A stretch of 64,000 bases of DNA from Alentia gelatinosa (GCA_950022655.1 OX465588.1:24724527-24788526), one strand, 5' to 3'; numbered from the stretch's first letter, positions 44,824 through 58,283 are shown. Notes: generated from the sequence alone by a model not told the origin. Numbers and translations are program-made.

Positions 44824-47649
44824 GTCGTGCATCTTTGCGTATGGTGAAGGTTCATACAATCTGTCCCGAAATATACTCACCCAGGGTACTCACCTAACTT
44901 AGCTACCAGGTGTATGAAGAGTTTGGGCTATTTCGGGAGTACACGTACGTATCTTTTATATTCGACGGTATGCCTGGATCTACATAGATATATATACGTA
45001 TATTCTGCCTTACCTGAGAGTAGACTTGTTCAGCTGGGTGGTACACCTATGTCAAGTCCTGTTCACGACAAATGATCCTCGATGTATATTTTGCCACCCT
45101 TGTTAACCCTCCCAGTTGGCCCCTCCCACACCCTCTGCACCGACCATGGCCCGCCCTTTCTGCTTCTTCGTCAACCCACAGCTATGGACTATTCAGAAAG
45201 TCTCTTGATAGACATTCGTCCAAGATAAAAACTCGTCCCGCCACGAGCATCGCGTCGCCCCGCGACCCTTGATAAATACCGGAAAAATCTTGTGATTATA
45301 TGAGTGAGATCTTTCATGGGGTTTGAATCCACCCACACAAGGAACTCAGATGTCATTTTGGGACGTTGAGACTTGTTTGGAAGTGGTATTCATGATATGA
45401 TTCCTATTTCCCTATTCGTTTTAAAGTTTTCCGAACGTCCCCAGTAGGACCAAGCCCTGCCCCTTACCCTTCCCATACATGGTAGGTACCTGTACACACA
45501 CCGCCGACCTCAGCCCGTCGCGCTCCAATAACCTTCCCAAATATAAAATCTGTCCATTCCCTACTCCCCTCTTTTATGATTGTGAGTCGTAGTGGCACAG
45601 GTACCCAGTATACAGGATCGGTGTATATTGCGTGTTGTGAAAGGATATAAGTACTTCTGGCGATGAAATCAACGTTTTAACATATATGTGCACTCATCTG
45701 TCTACGGCAAAGGGTAACTGTACACATTGATAATTTGATGACTGCATCGCTTGCCAAAATTGGATTCTGGTGGATTGAACTTAATATGACACGAAGAGGC
45801 CCCCTATTTATCATATCCATCTATTTCAATTTGTTTTAGATACTTTTTAGATATTACCACTCGACATCTCCGCCACCTTGCCCCACTAACATGTTTGTAC
45901 AAACATTCTTTGGTTAATATATATCTTCTACTTCTCTCGCTGATATCATATTCCCACGCTCAACTTCTAGTTATAGCTTTAATTTGCAAATACCTGTCTT
46001 CCAACACGGCCTCTTGATCTTTGTCTGGTCGATATGCTGATAACTTTCATCGGGTTATTAGCCACGATGGGAAATGTCGCAGTGAAATCTTATTACACTT
46101 CAGAATATGGAGAGACAAGTGTCAAAACTCAAAGGGAACACCGTATGAAAGATTTAGCTTATGTATCGTATTTGAATAATGTCACATTTATAACCGGTGT
46201 GAAAATTTGACATATTTGAAAATTCTATGGAGGTGAAAGAAATGTGTGATAAATTCATCGCAATGCTATAAATAGAAAGCATTTGTTTTCTATGATGTGA
46301 CATCCCGACACAAGACATCCTGACACATGTGTCATTCCTCAGCCGAGAATAAACTTCTTGTGCCGAAAATGGCGTGTGTTTTTGTGTACAAAATATGGGC
46401 TTTTGTACTAACAATATAAGGTATCATTTTACAGCCAGATTCTAACATGTCAGTGTTTGAAGTGTGTTGACATTACCATGTCCATTGATACTTCTATTTA
46501 AGGGAAATACATGTACATATATTGTAAAAAGAAAACTATTCATGGAAACTGCAGACGGTACAGAAACTGTGTGTGCAAGGGTATAATTTGCATGTTGGCA
46601 TAGGTTAAGTGTACCGCCTTGACAATGGTACATAAGTTTTACACAATAGTATCAAAGTTGATCTGTCTAAGATATCTTCCACCTGAAATCTATGACATTT
46701 GTGGATGCAATATTGTGTTAATATATTGGTCATTTCTGTTATGTTTCCTTCTGAGACCACATTGGTGAAATATTTGATTTTACACTCGGAAATAAGTAGC
46801 ACCATTTGATGTGTATGCTTAATTATTTGGTATTTAACATACATGGAAAACGTGACAAAGCCCACAAAGAAAACTGCTAGTCCATAACACTTTGTCATCT
46901 ACCGAGTCATTATCCTGGTACCCTTGTCGTGCTGGGCAGTGGTTCAAGCCGATATTTCTTGTGAAATATTGATGCTGCAATAGGGTGGGGTCCATGAATA
47001 CTCTAGTATTACCGCGCAGCATATCCCATTCCCATCTCCTACAATAGTGCGGTCACACAGGTATCTTTTCCATTTAGAATGAAAGGAACCTCTCACCCCA
47101 GATTAAAGATTGGAGACGAGGATGGTGCTTTACATGTTGCTAAGGTTCCTCTCCCAGGCATATCACAACTTTTTGCTAATATCACCTACACGTTATGATA
47201 CCCTTAAGTCGACCCGTCCTACTGAAAGGGTATTGTATGTGTTTTTGAAGTAGCTAGCGCAGCATGAAAAGGAAAGTAACGCATATCTCGGGGGGCAAAG
47301 GCGCTCACAGTAGGCTTTGACCTAGGTGAGATGGGATGCCTTATTTAGAACATACACTGACAACACAGCTCAGCAGAAAACAACAGCTCAAACACAATAA
47401 CCAGATCGAAATCCGATCATTGCCAGGAGCCTACTGAAAACAGGATCTACGGAGCCTAGTAGTAGAATCCCCAGAATAAAGAATATCTGAAAAAAAGATA
47501 TATATTGCTTTTTGTTTTGTATGGGGAATTCTGGAAAATGATGAAAAGGCTACCCATACTAGGGGTAGTAGATGGTGCCACTGAAATATGCAAATTTACT
47601 TGTCGTGAGAGACATTTAACACTCTTTGGTTTTATCTCTTGAACTTAAC

Positions 47650-47712
47650 CCCCCCCCCCCCCCAAAAAAAAAAAAACGAGAAAAAAAACCAACAACAACA
47701 ACAACAACAAAA
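47650..47712. repeat. C-run, A-run and (AAC)n patch
   Basis: Homopolymer C then A, then an imperfect A-rich linker and about five AAC/ACA units; simple low-complexity DNA. Confidence 0.88.
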
Positions 47713-48536
47713 CAGGAGGATTCTTTTGGTAACAGGGCGATTGTTACAGTCAACTGTTGAAATTAAATGAAAAAAATTAATACATTTCATTTGTCACTGT
47801 GATAAAAAAAGCGAGAATTCATACTCTCTAGCACTGCCAAAATTTAGCATGCAGGAAATAGCAGACAGCCTTTCAAAAGTTGTCTCACCGAAAGTTCAAC
47901 TTATTGTTACCAAAGCCTTTGCATGGTGACCCTTCTTACCTTTGTTCTTAATCATGTAAATCAATATCATGTATATACAGTTTCACCATGCACTTACATG
48001 AAAATACAAGTTAATTCACCATGTTGGTTCATGATTTAATGTTGTATTGAGACGATTAACAGCCATTTCTGTTTGTATACTCCCCGTAAGAACCTGAACA
48101 CTACATTACCCTTAACTTCCATCACTTTGTCCTTTGCGATGTGTAAACCTTTAGTATATGGAAATACTATTATGGTTTCAGAGATAAAACGCATTCAAAT
48201 CTAAAGGTCCACTACTAATAGATTTATTTCAACTAACAGCAGAAATTAGAATGTGTAACTCATCATGATAATATATGGGCATGTAATACACTATTTCTGA
48301 TCATGTTTGCAACGGAAAATACTTTGTGTTTTTTCAGGCACTTTATCATCCATTTACGAATTGATGTTCAGATTGTAGCTTGCAGATCACATATTACAAT
48401 GATGTCGCCAGGTCTTAGAGCGGCTCTGAGAGGCTCGTTTTTATTGCTGTGTCCTACTATAGTTGTAGTTCGCGCATCCTACTGAAGGTGGCGAAAATGG
48501 GCGGAACATAAACTGAATCCCCTTTCCCTGATGCGT

Positions 48537-48545
48537 GTATATAAC
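48537..48545 (+). promoter_or_regulatory. Candidate TATA box of the GPCR gene
   Basis: TGTATATAAC lies about 140 bp before the ATG at 48682, giving a predicted 5' UTR of roughly 110 nt. Based on motif and distance only. Confidence 0.35.
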
Positions 48546-48681
48546 ATACCACCTGTTTAATTCTCCATCATTTATTGGGTAACCACAAGGCGAGACCCTC
48601 TACTATTCTACATGATCGGAACTGTATGACTTTATTAAAAATCAGTGCCCGCAGAATACCATAGCCACTGAAAGCAGCATC

Positions 48682-51600
48682 ATGAAAGGTTACCGAGCTG
48701 GGCTCTTGGCGTTGATCCTGGTGATTTCCATTGCTCTACACTCCTTGCCAGTGTCGGGTGAAGACTCCGACTCGACTGTGAATGCTGAAGACGTTGCATC
48801 GGAATACGTCGACGTCTACGAAGCAGCGGACTTTGAACCGTCAGCGGAGCTCGACCCGCTGGACTTCGACCCTGTGGAAGTTGGCGAGAACACGTCCTCT
48901 TCGAAACCGTTAACTGTGGCGCAGCAGGCCCGCTCTTTCCTGCAGTTCAAGATCGGCTACGCCATTCAGCGCTACTATCTACCCGTCATCGTACCCATAG
49001 GCTTCATCGGCAACTGTTTGTCCCTGCTGGTGATGCTGAAGCGGCACAACCGTCGTGTTTCATGCTGCGTCTACATGATCGCCCTGGCCATCTGTGACAA
49101 CATGATGCTCTTCTCCGGCGTGTACCTCTGGGCTATAGCGGAAGTAGCGCCGCGCAACTGGAACCTGCAGGAATGCAAGTTCGTCTGCTACTGTTTCGGG
49201 ACGTTCGGACTGGCCGGCGTCTACTTGGTGCTCTTCATGACCTTTGACCGCTGGGTGGCGGTGAACTTCCCGTTCCGGGCGGCCACGTGGTGCACGGTGA
49301 AACGCGCGCGACTCACGTGCGTGATCGTGTACGTGTTGTCGATGATATACGAGATTCCGCACTACATATACGCGGGGGTGATAGGCGGCAAGCAGTGTGC
49401 CCCTTTTACCTACAGGTGTGTATTGTCCATTACTCAGAGAGGGCATAATACAAATACTAACATCGTGTAGATATTTATTGCCAAATGACCCTGCACACAG
49501 AATTCATAATTATAGTTCCCCAATCAAGAAATTGAAATAGCATGATCAAAGTCCAAAAACTTAGAAAAACTATGAATATTCAATTTTTCGACATGTGTAG
49601 ATCCCCATCAGAATTCAGTAGCTTAAACTATGGAGAATAAGAAGTGCAAGTTCATAAAGAAAACCCAAACCCAACCACTCAGGGACATGCATGTCGCTCG
49701 TTGACGTCGAATAAGATGTGTTAAGTGGGATTCACACGATGGGACAAATGGACCTAAGACTAGTGTACTTCACACCTTTGCACCAGTCGGCTACTATTTC
49801 CAGCTGGGTACAAAGTTTCACAGATTGGGGTGTTCCATTGCCTCAGGGTAACATGGCCGATTCAATTCCCATGGGAAGACTTAACAGGTACATAGTCTCA
49901 TTCCTACATCCCTACACCCCTACACCCCTACACAGGATACACAGGGTACATAGTCGCCGACTCAGGGTACTTCCCCATGTTAATAGGTGTTATTTGGGAC
50001 CACTGAGACTCACAGACTGGGGGAGAACATGTGAAATACATTTGTCTCACCAAAATGCCCCTCTAAATTTTAAACCTGTGTTCCTTGTTAGGGGTGATTG
50101 TCGCTGACAATTGCCAGGGAAAAAAGTTGTCTCAGCAAAATAGAACCCTGTCATTCACACGAGGAGATTGTGTTCCAGTACCGAATCTCAACAGGATTTG
50201 TCTCAGACAAACGGCCTGTGAGGTACATGAATCCCACCGTGTGAATCCAACTTTAGTTCCCAGTAAGCTGGCAGGTGGAGCAAGCGATCTCTTGGTCTTC
50301 CGTTTAATTACAACTGAATGCTCCTCACCGGTTTAATTGCGATTTATGTTCTTCTTTCTAATTGAGTTAAAAATTGTATTAATATTCATATTGCAGCACG
50401 CCATACGTTGTAGCCTACACAATGGTGAACCTCACCCTGAACGCATTCGTTCCCTTTACTATCATCTTCGTCATGAATGGAATGATCATCAAGACTATCC
50501 TAGGCCGACAACAGACGTTTAGCCACGGAAAAGAAGCTACCAAGAACGGTAAAGTCTAGTCAATATATTAAGTTAAGCTCACAATTTCATCGTAACCTTT
50601 TTAACAAGTTCAGTAATAGAATCGCAGAGAGCTAATTTGGCAGAGTAGTATCTAATGAACAGTATGCGTCCATTAGACAAAAAATTGAACATACAATTGG
50701 GATTGTCATTGGAAACGGACACTGATCAGTAGCAATACTTTTGGCGGCCTTACATTTATTATCCACCAAATAGAAAGTGTCCATAAAAAACACATTGGCA
50801 GTATGTATTTATTAACCCGGAGCATATACAGATATCATTTAAAATGACTTCTTTTATTTTAGTCTACGGTGTGGGGTGTGCGTTGGATTATAAAATCATT
50901 CAATATGTTCCCAAGTGCGCATGCATACAGATGGGACTGTTTGTCAACCGAAACACAGAATGCTACAACAAAGTATGAGTTTAGAAGAATGGTCTGTAAT
51001 GAGCTAAATCATATTAACTTGTCAGATTGATTGCCATGTAACATGTAACTGATTGCACAGGAGATCTACCTTTTTTTCCTTTTTTTTATTTCGTTGTTTT
51101 TACTGCCTCCAATCAACTATATATAGCTGGTTTGAATTTGGAGACAGACATACATACAAGCATGTGTAAATCTATCTCACCTCATCACCAATCATCCATA
51201 TGTTCAACACGCTACTGTTACTTGCTGTCTGCTTTCTATGGAAGACCTGCCAAACGGCAGAATTGAATAAAGCTTTTTGAACCAAATTTAAAAAAAAGGT
51301 ACCATACCTGATGTTGTTAAAAATAACCATATCTGATCTACAGATGATAGATAATATAAATACCGCGTTCTCGGGCATTGCCCTTTACTGTCTTTCCAGA
51401 TTCAGCTTTACAGGAGGATGCTCGCAAACAGGCTCAGGCGAGGCAGCTTGTCGCCATGTTGTTACTCATCAGCTTCGCCCTGGTCTTCTTGACATTCCCT
51501 CAGTACATCCGCTATGTCATTTGGAGGTTCGTCAACCGCAACCAGAGCCCGGCTCACTTCGCCACTTACGTGCTCTTCTTTAACGTCAGCAATAAGATGT

Positions 51601-51770
51601 TTTACACCAATAACGCCACCAATTTCTTTCTCTATTGCGCCGGTGGATCCCGTTTCAGAAACGACCTCAAGAATGTGATCACGTGTGGCAAGTACAAGCC
51701 ACCGAACTCCTCACGTGCCACTAGTTCACAGGGGTCGACCGGGGTAAGCAACATCAGCAAGACTGTTTAA
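48682..51770 (+). CDS. Class A (rhodopsin-like) GPCR, probable peptide receptor (3 exons)
   Basis: Exons 48682-49415, 50397-50548 and 51400-51770 join in phase (2, then 1) into 418 residues. Residues 1-26 are a signal peptide. About 27-75 is an acidic ectodomain with NTS (N70) and tyrosines among acids (EYVDVYEAAD), possible sulfation sites. TM1 has GN (110-111), TM2 LAICD (D139). The TM3 end is DRW (189-191), a DRY variant, and Cys165/Cys239 can form the conserved extracellular disulphide. TM5 follows STPYVVAYTMVNL; TM6 keeps Pro (FLTFPQY) but lacks CWxP; TM7 has NATNFFLYC in place of NPxxY, a variant seen in many invertebrate peptide receptors. A short tail has GSRFRNDLKNVITCG, with Cys for palmitoylation. 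It would couple to G proteins at the plasma membrane. Splice sites: gtgtgt, ttgcag, gtaaag, tttccag. Ligand unknown. Intron 1 carries a MITE. Confidence 0.88.
49726..50250. repeat. MITE with GGGATTCACACGATGGG termini, long copy
   Basis: Inverted ends TGGGATTCACACGATGGGA and, mirrored, GATTCACACGGTGGGATT. The right half (CAATTGCCAGGGAAAAAAG, GAATCTCAACAGGATTTGTC) matches the short copy at 18731-18954. A small CCCTACAC tandem lies inside. It occupies intron 1 of the GPCR. Confidence 0.8.
51265..51298 (+). other. Possible 3' end of a retroposed sequence in GPCR intron 2
   Basis: AATAAAGCTTTTTGAA followed by an A-rich tail (TTTAAAAAAAAGG) looks like the tail of a LINE or SINE insertion. Its 5' limit is not evident. 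Confidence 0.25.
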
Positions 51771-51883
51771 AGGCCACGACGTAGAGGACATACAAGACTC
51801 GCCATTTTTAACTACACTTCACCAGAATTCCATTCTTTTCCCGGCCAATTTCACCATTTTCTTACACTACTTTGTTTATATCG

Positions 51884-51889
51884 ATTAAA
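51884..51889 (+). terminator. Candidate poly(A) signal of the GPCR gene
   Basis: ATTAAA lies 114 bp after the stop. A stronger AATAAA near 53111, before an A-run, is an alternative distal site; the hairpin element at 52413-52704 would then be in the 3' UTR. Confidence 0.3.
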
Positions 51890-52412
51890 CATTGTTACGT
51901 TTAAGTTATGTTTCTATCACATTATTTTTCTTTTTGTGGTAAGCTGAGGTCAAGATGATCTTGATGTGACCAGCCATGTGTACGGAGAAAACAATCGCTG
52001 GAGTAAGATGAACCTATGTGATGACTTTCAGCTGACAGAGTATATCTAGGAGGTCAATGTCTGCAGACAGAATACTACATGTATGTTAACTATGCCAGGA
52101 GGCGAATATGAGAATCAACAGAGAACCAGACAAGGCATCTTCTTTGTTTGGTAAAGCATTAGTGACCAGGCGAGAATCAGAGCGATTTCCGAAATCGCCA
52201 ACAAACAATGGCGTGTATGTGGCCTATTATTTCATACTTCAAAATTTTTCTGCGCAACAAAATTCAATGTTCCACACCCCAGAAGTAATGTGATGACTGA
52301 CCGGGACGCAAAAGGTTTTTGATCCTTATTGATTATTTCATACTTCACCTGATTATTGCTTCTGGAACGCTAAATTATCGATGGGAGGTATGTCTATGAA
52401 ATCTCACATACT

Positions 52413-52704
52413 TATCTCACCCCGGTATTTTTCTCCATAGGCTTAACATTAGGAACTCGTACTCCACGGCCGTGAAGTTCGTGTACCCAATACTCAATGG
52501 CTAATTTGGTGATTTATTTCATTAATAAATAATGTTATACGAGGTGAGATAAAATCAGAAACCCACTCGATGGAAATAACTTGGTCTGCACTCCACCTCG
52601 TTTGACCACAGAGTAATTCACTCAGCTTCGCTTCGTGAATTACTCTGCAGTCAAACTCGGTGGAGTACTGACCAAGCTATTTCCATCTCGTGGGTTTCCT
52701 TCTA
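52413..52704 (+). repeat. Hairpin-family element, reference copy
   Basis: A shoulder (TATCTCACCCCGGTATTTTT, AGGCTTAACATTAGGAACTC) is followed by a hairpin with arms 52559-52621 and 52635-52698, about 63 bp with few mismatches (ACTTGGTCTGCACTCCACC / mirrored GGTGGAGTACTGACCAAG). The apex reads CACTCAGCTTCGCTTCGTG. Related copies are at 18435-18729, 36289-36560 and, shoulder only, 57345-57412. Confidence 0.85.
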
Positions 52705-55700
52705 AATACAATTATTTTTGGGTGATTCCGGATATCAGGTGTGTCCCCGTCTTTAGATCTTGAATCAACCATGAACGGATAGTTGTTGGTTTAGATGGTT
52801 ATACATAGTGTCCTCGTCGAATGAAAACGTAATGTAGAAATTAGTTTTCGTCTAAAATACCTCTTCTTCATATTAAAAAGCATAAAATAATTTTTAGGGA
52901 GATGAACGTTTGTATTTCCTTTTCTGACTGTTCTCATAGCTTCGGGAAGTATTAGTATTTTGGTAGCAAACAGATCTTATATGTCTCCTAGTTTACTGTG
53001 GACTGCCTCCTCATGGTCGGTCTACATCATTGAGTGGCCTTCATCCTGCCTGTCACATAATATATCTCCTTTCTTGTTACCGCACCAATGCATACATGAA
53101 ATGATGATAATAAATCCTGTTTGAAAAAAAAACAAATACTGAAGTAGTTATCAATTCCTAACGTAACTTATGACTGAAAGTTCTTTAAGTCAAAGTACTG
53201 TTTTTTCGTATGTATATTGGTAATTATGATATGGATACTAATTAATGATAATTTAATATTATATCTTAATTCGGACGATGGTATCCACCACACCCACTAT
53301 CCGGACATCTGAGGATTGTCTCCCAAGTATGGTATCATCACCGACTGCCAACCAGCTTGCTGATCATGCTACTCAAATTCAAATACCCTTTGATCCTCCT
53401 CTCCAAACAATGCCTATTAAAAATGGGGACAGACAAATACCTTGAAGTAGATGAACAGACTCAGGCAGATTCCACGAATCAGAATATTGCTGATATCCAG
53501 AGAACCTGAAGAAAGTGGTCGAGTTTTTCGTCTCAGTAGAGATCAGTGTCTTTGATCCACTGGCCAACTTGAGAGCCAAGACGGTGTCCAAGCAGGCGAC
53601 CCTGGATCTGCAGTGAGGAGCAGAAAAATATCTGTTCATGAGTGCTGGACTCTACACTGGATCCTGTGCAACTCTCTAGACATATGCTACAATGCCTAGC
53701 CATGTGTCTCAGATGCCACAGGTGGCTGCCTGGGGCTCATGACTTGGAATGACCATTGTCAAGGCACGCAATGTGCACCAACAGGCACCAGCCTACTCAA
53801 GGCGGATGAAGAACCTGCTTTACACGTAGAAACCTTGATATACTCTGTCAGTTGATTCATCACAATACCACTACCAGGCCTCCTTCAAGCATTGTATCTG
53901 CATTTGGAGCAGAAACCCTGGTCACACCAGAAATATATCTATTACATAAAATATCAGTATTGGCATGTTAAAAGTTCAGGCAATGTCCCCGCAAAGCGGC
54001 AATTACTACAATAACCACCCTATCGGCGGCATGATACCATCTGCTGTAGCCGTCGCCAGCGATGGTGTCGCCACCTATCGGCTGAGTGCAGTCATGGATG
54101 GCAGCCAATCTGACAGAGCAGATCTGCCCACGCGACATCTAATTCCCTGGCAGTCATGATGTTGAGACAACTCTTGGCCTATTACTACATCCCCCTCTCG
54201 ATTGCTTTCCTCACACTTTCAAGACGCCAGACAACCACAAATCCTTCAACCTTGGACAGCCTCTAAATCTACAATCCTCATTCTCTATGAGGGCCGCCCT
54301 GGCTACTGGAGTTGCCATGGTGGCTAGGGCCACACTTTCATGACATCATCACCAACTGAGAACCAGCTCGCTCATCCTGCTACGCTAAAGACTCTTACAG
54401 AATTAAATACTACTATCTCATGTTTAGAAGATGTTGTGTGAGGAGCAGGGAATAGCGTAGATGTAGTTTTCAGCTTAGCATGGTTTTGCCACTTATGGCT
54501 CTCGTTTTCATGCCGAGTGAGATGCAAAGTTTTAGGTTTTAACATGGACGTGCACAGATGGTCTATAGCCGCTTCAATAACCTGCCCCTCTACCTCTCCC
54601 GCAGTCTCTGAGTCTGGGCCACATCTCCAGTCATTGATCTTTCTCATATTCGCCTTTATGAGAGACGCGATAGTAATTTTTTTCGAACCTCGAAGAATAT
54701 ACTTACCTGGCTGGGTCTTACCTGTTGCATTGAGTAGCCTATGTGAGTGAAAGCTGAAGTATTTTGTGAACTTTGGGCTTGTCCTGGTGCTCCTGAGGCG
54801 TGGGTAGTCGTTACTGGATGCTGCTGCTATTGATGCTTCTAGCTGAAGTCAGAGCTGAGATTTGTGCTCATGGCTGCTGGGTCATAGAATTCTCTTCAGC
54901 CCAGGATTGGTCGTGGTCCAAGCTCCTCCAATACTGTATCCAGATGAGGGTTCATTGATTATTGACTTCGATTAAGCATGTCTTTGTAGGGAGATACATA
55001 ATCCTCTAAGGCAATACGATTCTGCATGATGGTTAAAACTAGTCATTTCACTGGGGTCTGCCTTGAAGTTGCTTTTCATCTTTCTTCTCCAAAGCGATGG
55101 GTGGGGGTGATTCTGAAGTCAACCTCGTGTTTCCTGAAGCTGTAGCTTGCCTGAGTGGCGTAATGGCGAAATAAAATTCAATTCCACTTACTCGCTAGTC
55201 GCGTAGCCGCCCTGTCAACACACATAAAATTCAATGTGAGTTGGAGAGTATTTTATATACGAAAATATGATTTATAGTTGAATACACCGAGAAACAACTG
55301 ATATGCGGTGTAGTATGAAACTATACCCGAATTGTATAATGCATGAGATATATATGATGTAACATACACAGAATTCAAACATGGAACACCAGGTTGGGAT
55401 GATTATAAGTAAGATGGCATTTAAGATGGAAACCAAGTTGGTATGAGTATAAAGACAAATTATTTTGTCTTTTATAATTTGGGTTGATTACAATGTGTTT
55501 TTGTAATTACTACCGTAATAACGATACCTGAATGTTATGAGTGATTACTAACTATAAAATGATTAATGTATACCTTCATACTAAATTAGTTAATATGATT
55601 ATTACCAGCATGAAATTATCGTTGAATAACTGCTAAGCAATGTGTATATTCAAACAATATGGTATATTATTATTGGTATGATGGTCTCACGACTGAAAGT

Positions 55701-57344
55701 CTAGCAATATCAAATTCACTGTAAGTAAATCAAGTGTCAGGTTCTACAAAAGAAACTGTCTAGCTAGACAAGGTTTTAATCAAATATGACACTCAAAAGC
55801 GCACATCGAGATCATCTATAATTTTAAAAACAATTTTATTAATTCTCAATTTGCAATCTGAGAATATCCAACTTTAAGCATTGCTGAGTTATGTAGAACA
55901 TGGGTGATAACCGACTAATATATAAGAGTAAACGAAAACATAGATATGAACTCACACCTTCTATCTATGATACAAGTATAGAGTATATATCAAAAATAAA
56001 ATCTTTGGAGCATGGAAAAGGACCACGAGAACATGACACGATATATGATACTATTGAACATCTCACAGAGTGATGATAGAGGTGATGTACCGGTAACGGT
56101 ATTATCATGGAAATAAAAGCTTGCTACAATAAAAGAAAAACTTTAAGCATTACTTAGAAACGATATGGTCCATTCCGATTTATTGTGTGCGCATTCATCT
56201 CTCCTAATCTCAGGTCAATAGGTATCATAATGTAAGATCACAAACTAGATAACATATATTTCACGGTCAAAGCATCGGCTGACTGACAACCGAATCAAAG
56301 TAATTGTCCTTTTCCTTCACGGTATATGATTCTCTATAGGCCTTATTTTACATATTTAACTCCAGCTGGTTACATTCCGCTTTATCAATCCAAATGCTAA
56401 TGTTTTATATAGAGCATTAATCAATACAAGAAATCATACAAGTATTTGTACTAGCATTATGAATTCCGACCCTACCGTGTTGCTATTTTCCTTTATAATA
56501 ACATGACTACCTTTGAGAGGCGACCGTGCTATATCATAGATCAAATATTTCCCATTAACTTGCCTCAACACAGATATAGCTGATACACAATTTGAAAAGT
56601 CATTTAGGTCTTTCATTTAGGGATCTAATGTTTGGTGCGGCTGGATATCTATCTTTCTCTCCGAACTTCCGAGCACCTAGTACCATTTGCATCATGAGTA
56701 TTTTTTTAAGCTGAATGAACACTTCGAGTTTGATATCCAAAAAGATTTGGACTACCGGTTCTACAGACAAAATCATCGAATTGCCTATCTTTGTGTCCCA
56801 TCCTTGGCATTTGTAATGTCTGGTTAGCGACCATTATTCCCTCCTAACAAAGTATTCCACATTGATGCCCATACAGATAGTTTTGTGATCGGCTTTATAG
56901 CCCACGATATCTTTTCATTAAGGTGACGGCGTGCAAGGATTTCGGTTTGCCGGATTTGGCCACCTCTCAATTCTGGGTCATGCCAGTTCTGCTCTCATAG
57001 AATGCCCACTTCCATTGGTCGATTATTCAGTACTAATCTGCAGTCGGGAACTACTGACACCTGATCGGTGTATGGAAACGACCCAGCATTGATGTGGTTA
57101 CCGAAATATTTTCTTGCGAAGATTGTGGCAACCGGATGGCGGCCTTGCGGCCGGGTGGAGCCAGTTTGTCCCATCAGTTTTCAGTCTGAATACAGTGCAG
57201 TTAGGTCTGTCCCATCAGATTTGAAAATTTGAATACCCCATTTAGTTATCATTACAGATTACAGTTATCCATAACTGAATATTGATCACATAATGACAGG
57301 ATTATCAACAGAATGACCAAATTAGCCATTGAGTATTGGGTACA

Positions 57345-57412
57345 CTACCTTCGCAGCCACTGAGTACGAGTTCCTAACGTTAAACCTATGGAAAATATAC
57401 CGAGTAAGATGC
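57345..57412 (-). repeat. Hairpin-family shoulder, partial copy
   Basis: Reversed, it reads GTATATTTTCCATAGGTTTA then ACGTTAGGAACTCGTACTCA and TACCCAATACTCAATGGCTA, matching the shoulder of the 52-kb element; the hairpin itself is missing. Confidence 0.7.
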
Positions 57413-57512
57413 ATGCATGCAGAGAATATTGCCGGAGAATGCAAATGAGTAAATTTCGGACTTTTATCATATTGAAAACAGAACGCAATATGTAGGCATG
57501 GAAGTGTATTCC

Positions 57513-57824
57513 TTAAAGCCCATTTCCGTTGGCCGACGATTCGCCATCGATCTGCATTCGGGAACCACCAACGGCAGATTGGTGACTGGAAACAGGCAAG
57601 CACAGCAGTGCTCACTGATTAATTGAACATAGATTATACAATGAGGCCACCATCTAACGGCCTCAGTAGGTATGAACCTGTCAAATGCTGAAGAAACAAG
57701 GCAAACAAAGAACCCTTGTCTATTTTTAGACACCGATGTGCAGTCGTTGGCCACCACCGACTGACTAGTAAGAAAACTCAATAAATCGGTGCCGTTATCG
57801 TCGACCAATGGAAACAGGCTTTAA
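57513..57824. mobile_element. TTAA-flanked MITE, AGCCCATTTCCGTTGGCC family (312 bp)
   Basis: TTAA at 57513 and 57821 borders inverted ends AGCCCATTTCCGTTGGCCGA and, reversed, AGCCTGTTTCCATTGGTCGA (identical at most of 25 positions). Contains TGCAGTCG/TGCATTCG words; no coding. Confidence 0.78.
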
Positions 57825-58283
57825 GTCGTGTGTCTACCTGGTAGTTCATTCCTATAGGTTCCACTTCCCGCGCCCAGCATGATGTCATATTAAATTATAC
57901 ATAAAAACAAAGCTGTACCGAGACTAATCGATAAAAGAAAGATCCTGCAGATGATGCTGATTAAAGGGAACAATACTCTCATTCGTCAGAGTATTGGCCT
58001 AGGCTAGACAACAAGTTGTTTTTGAAAGTCTCTCCATATCGTCTTTGAATATGATCGCACCAAACCTATCTTTATGAGCCCCCTCTCTTACATGAAGAAT
58101 ACTGAAGTCTGTGTTGAGTCTGTGTTAAGATCACGGTTGTCAGTCAGACATTACGAGCCGGAAGTAACCGAGAGATCAATTGTGCATGTGATCCTTTGCT
58201 AGGAACATGTTTTCTTAGCTACCAAAATCACCAAACTATTGTTTACCTTGTTGACCTGGCAGCAAGCTCAGTGCGCCTCTGGA

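Larger units (their letters stand above)
41761..48536. other. Intergenic between CARD and GPCR genes
   Basis: The two genes point away from each other (divergent). The stretch holds two hairpin or fold-back elements (42796-42912, 43229-43667), a GC-richer patch with repeated GGCGTACGCC words (44090-44170), a C-run with (CA)n, and a C/A homopolymer patch. No exon could be supported, and no clear promoter for the CARD gene. Confidence 0.4.
52705..58280. other. Noncoding, including a GC-richer repeat-like patch
   Basis: No gene supported. From about 53280 to 55190 composition is richer in GC. An imperfect 40-bp direct repeat (ATCATCACCGACTGCCAACC at 53335; ATCATCACCAACTGAGAACC at 54344) recurs about 1 kb apart, suggesting a decayed mobile element whose type I cannot name. 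A partial hairpin shoulder is at 57345-57412, and MITE termini occur near 57003 and at 57513-57824. Confidence 0.4.

Noticed and set aside
49060..49446. 128-codon minus-strand frame
   Set aside because: Antisense of GPCR exon 1, which has family motifs.
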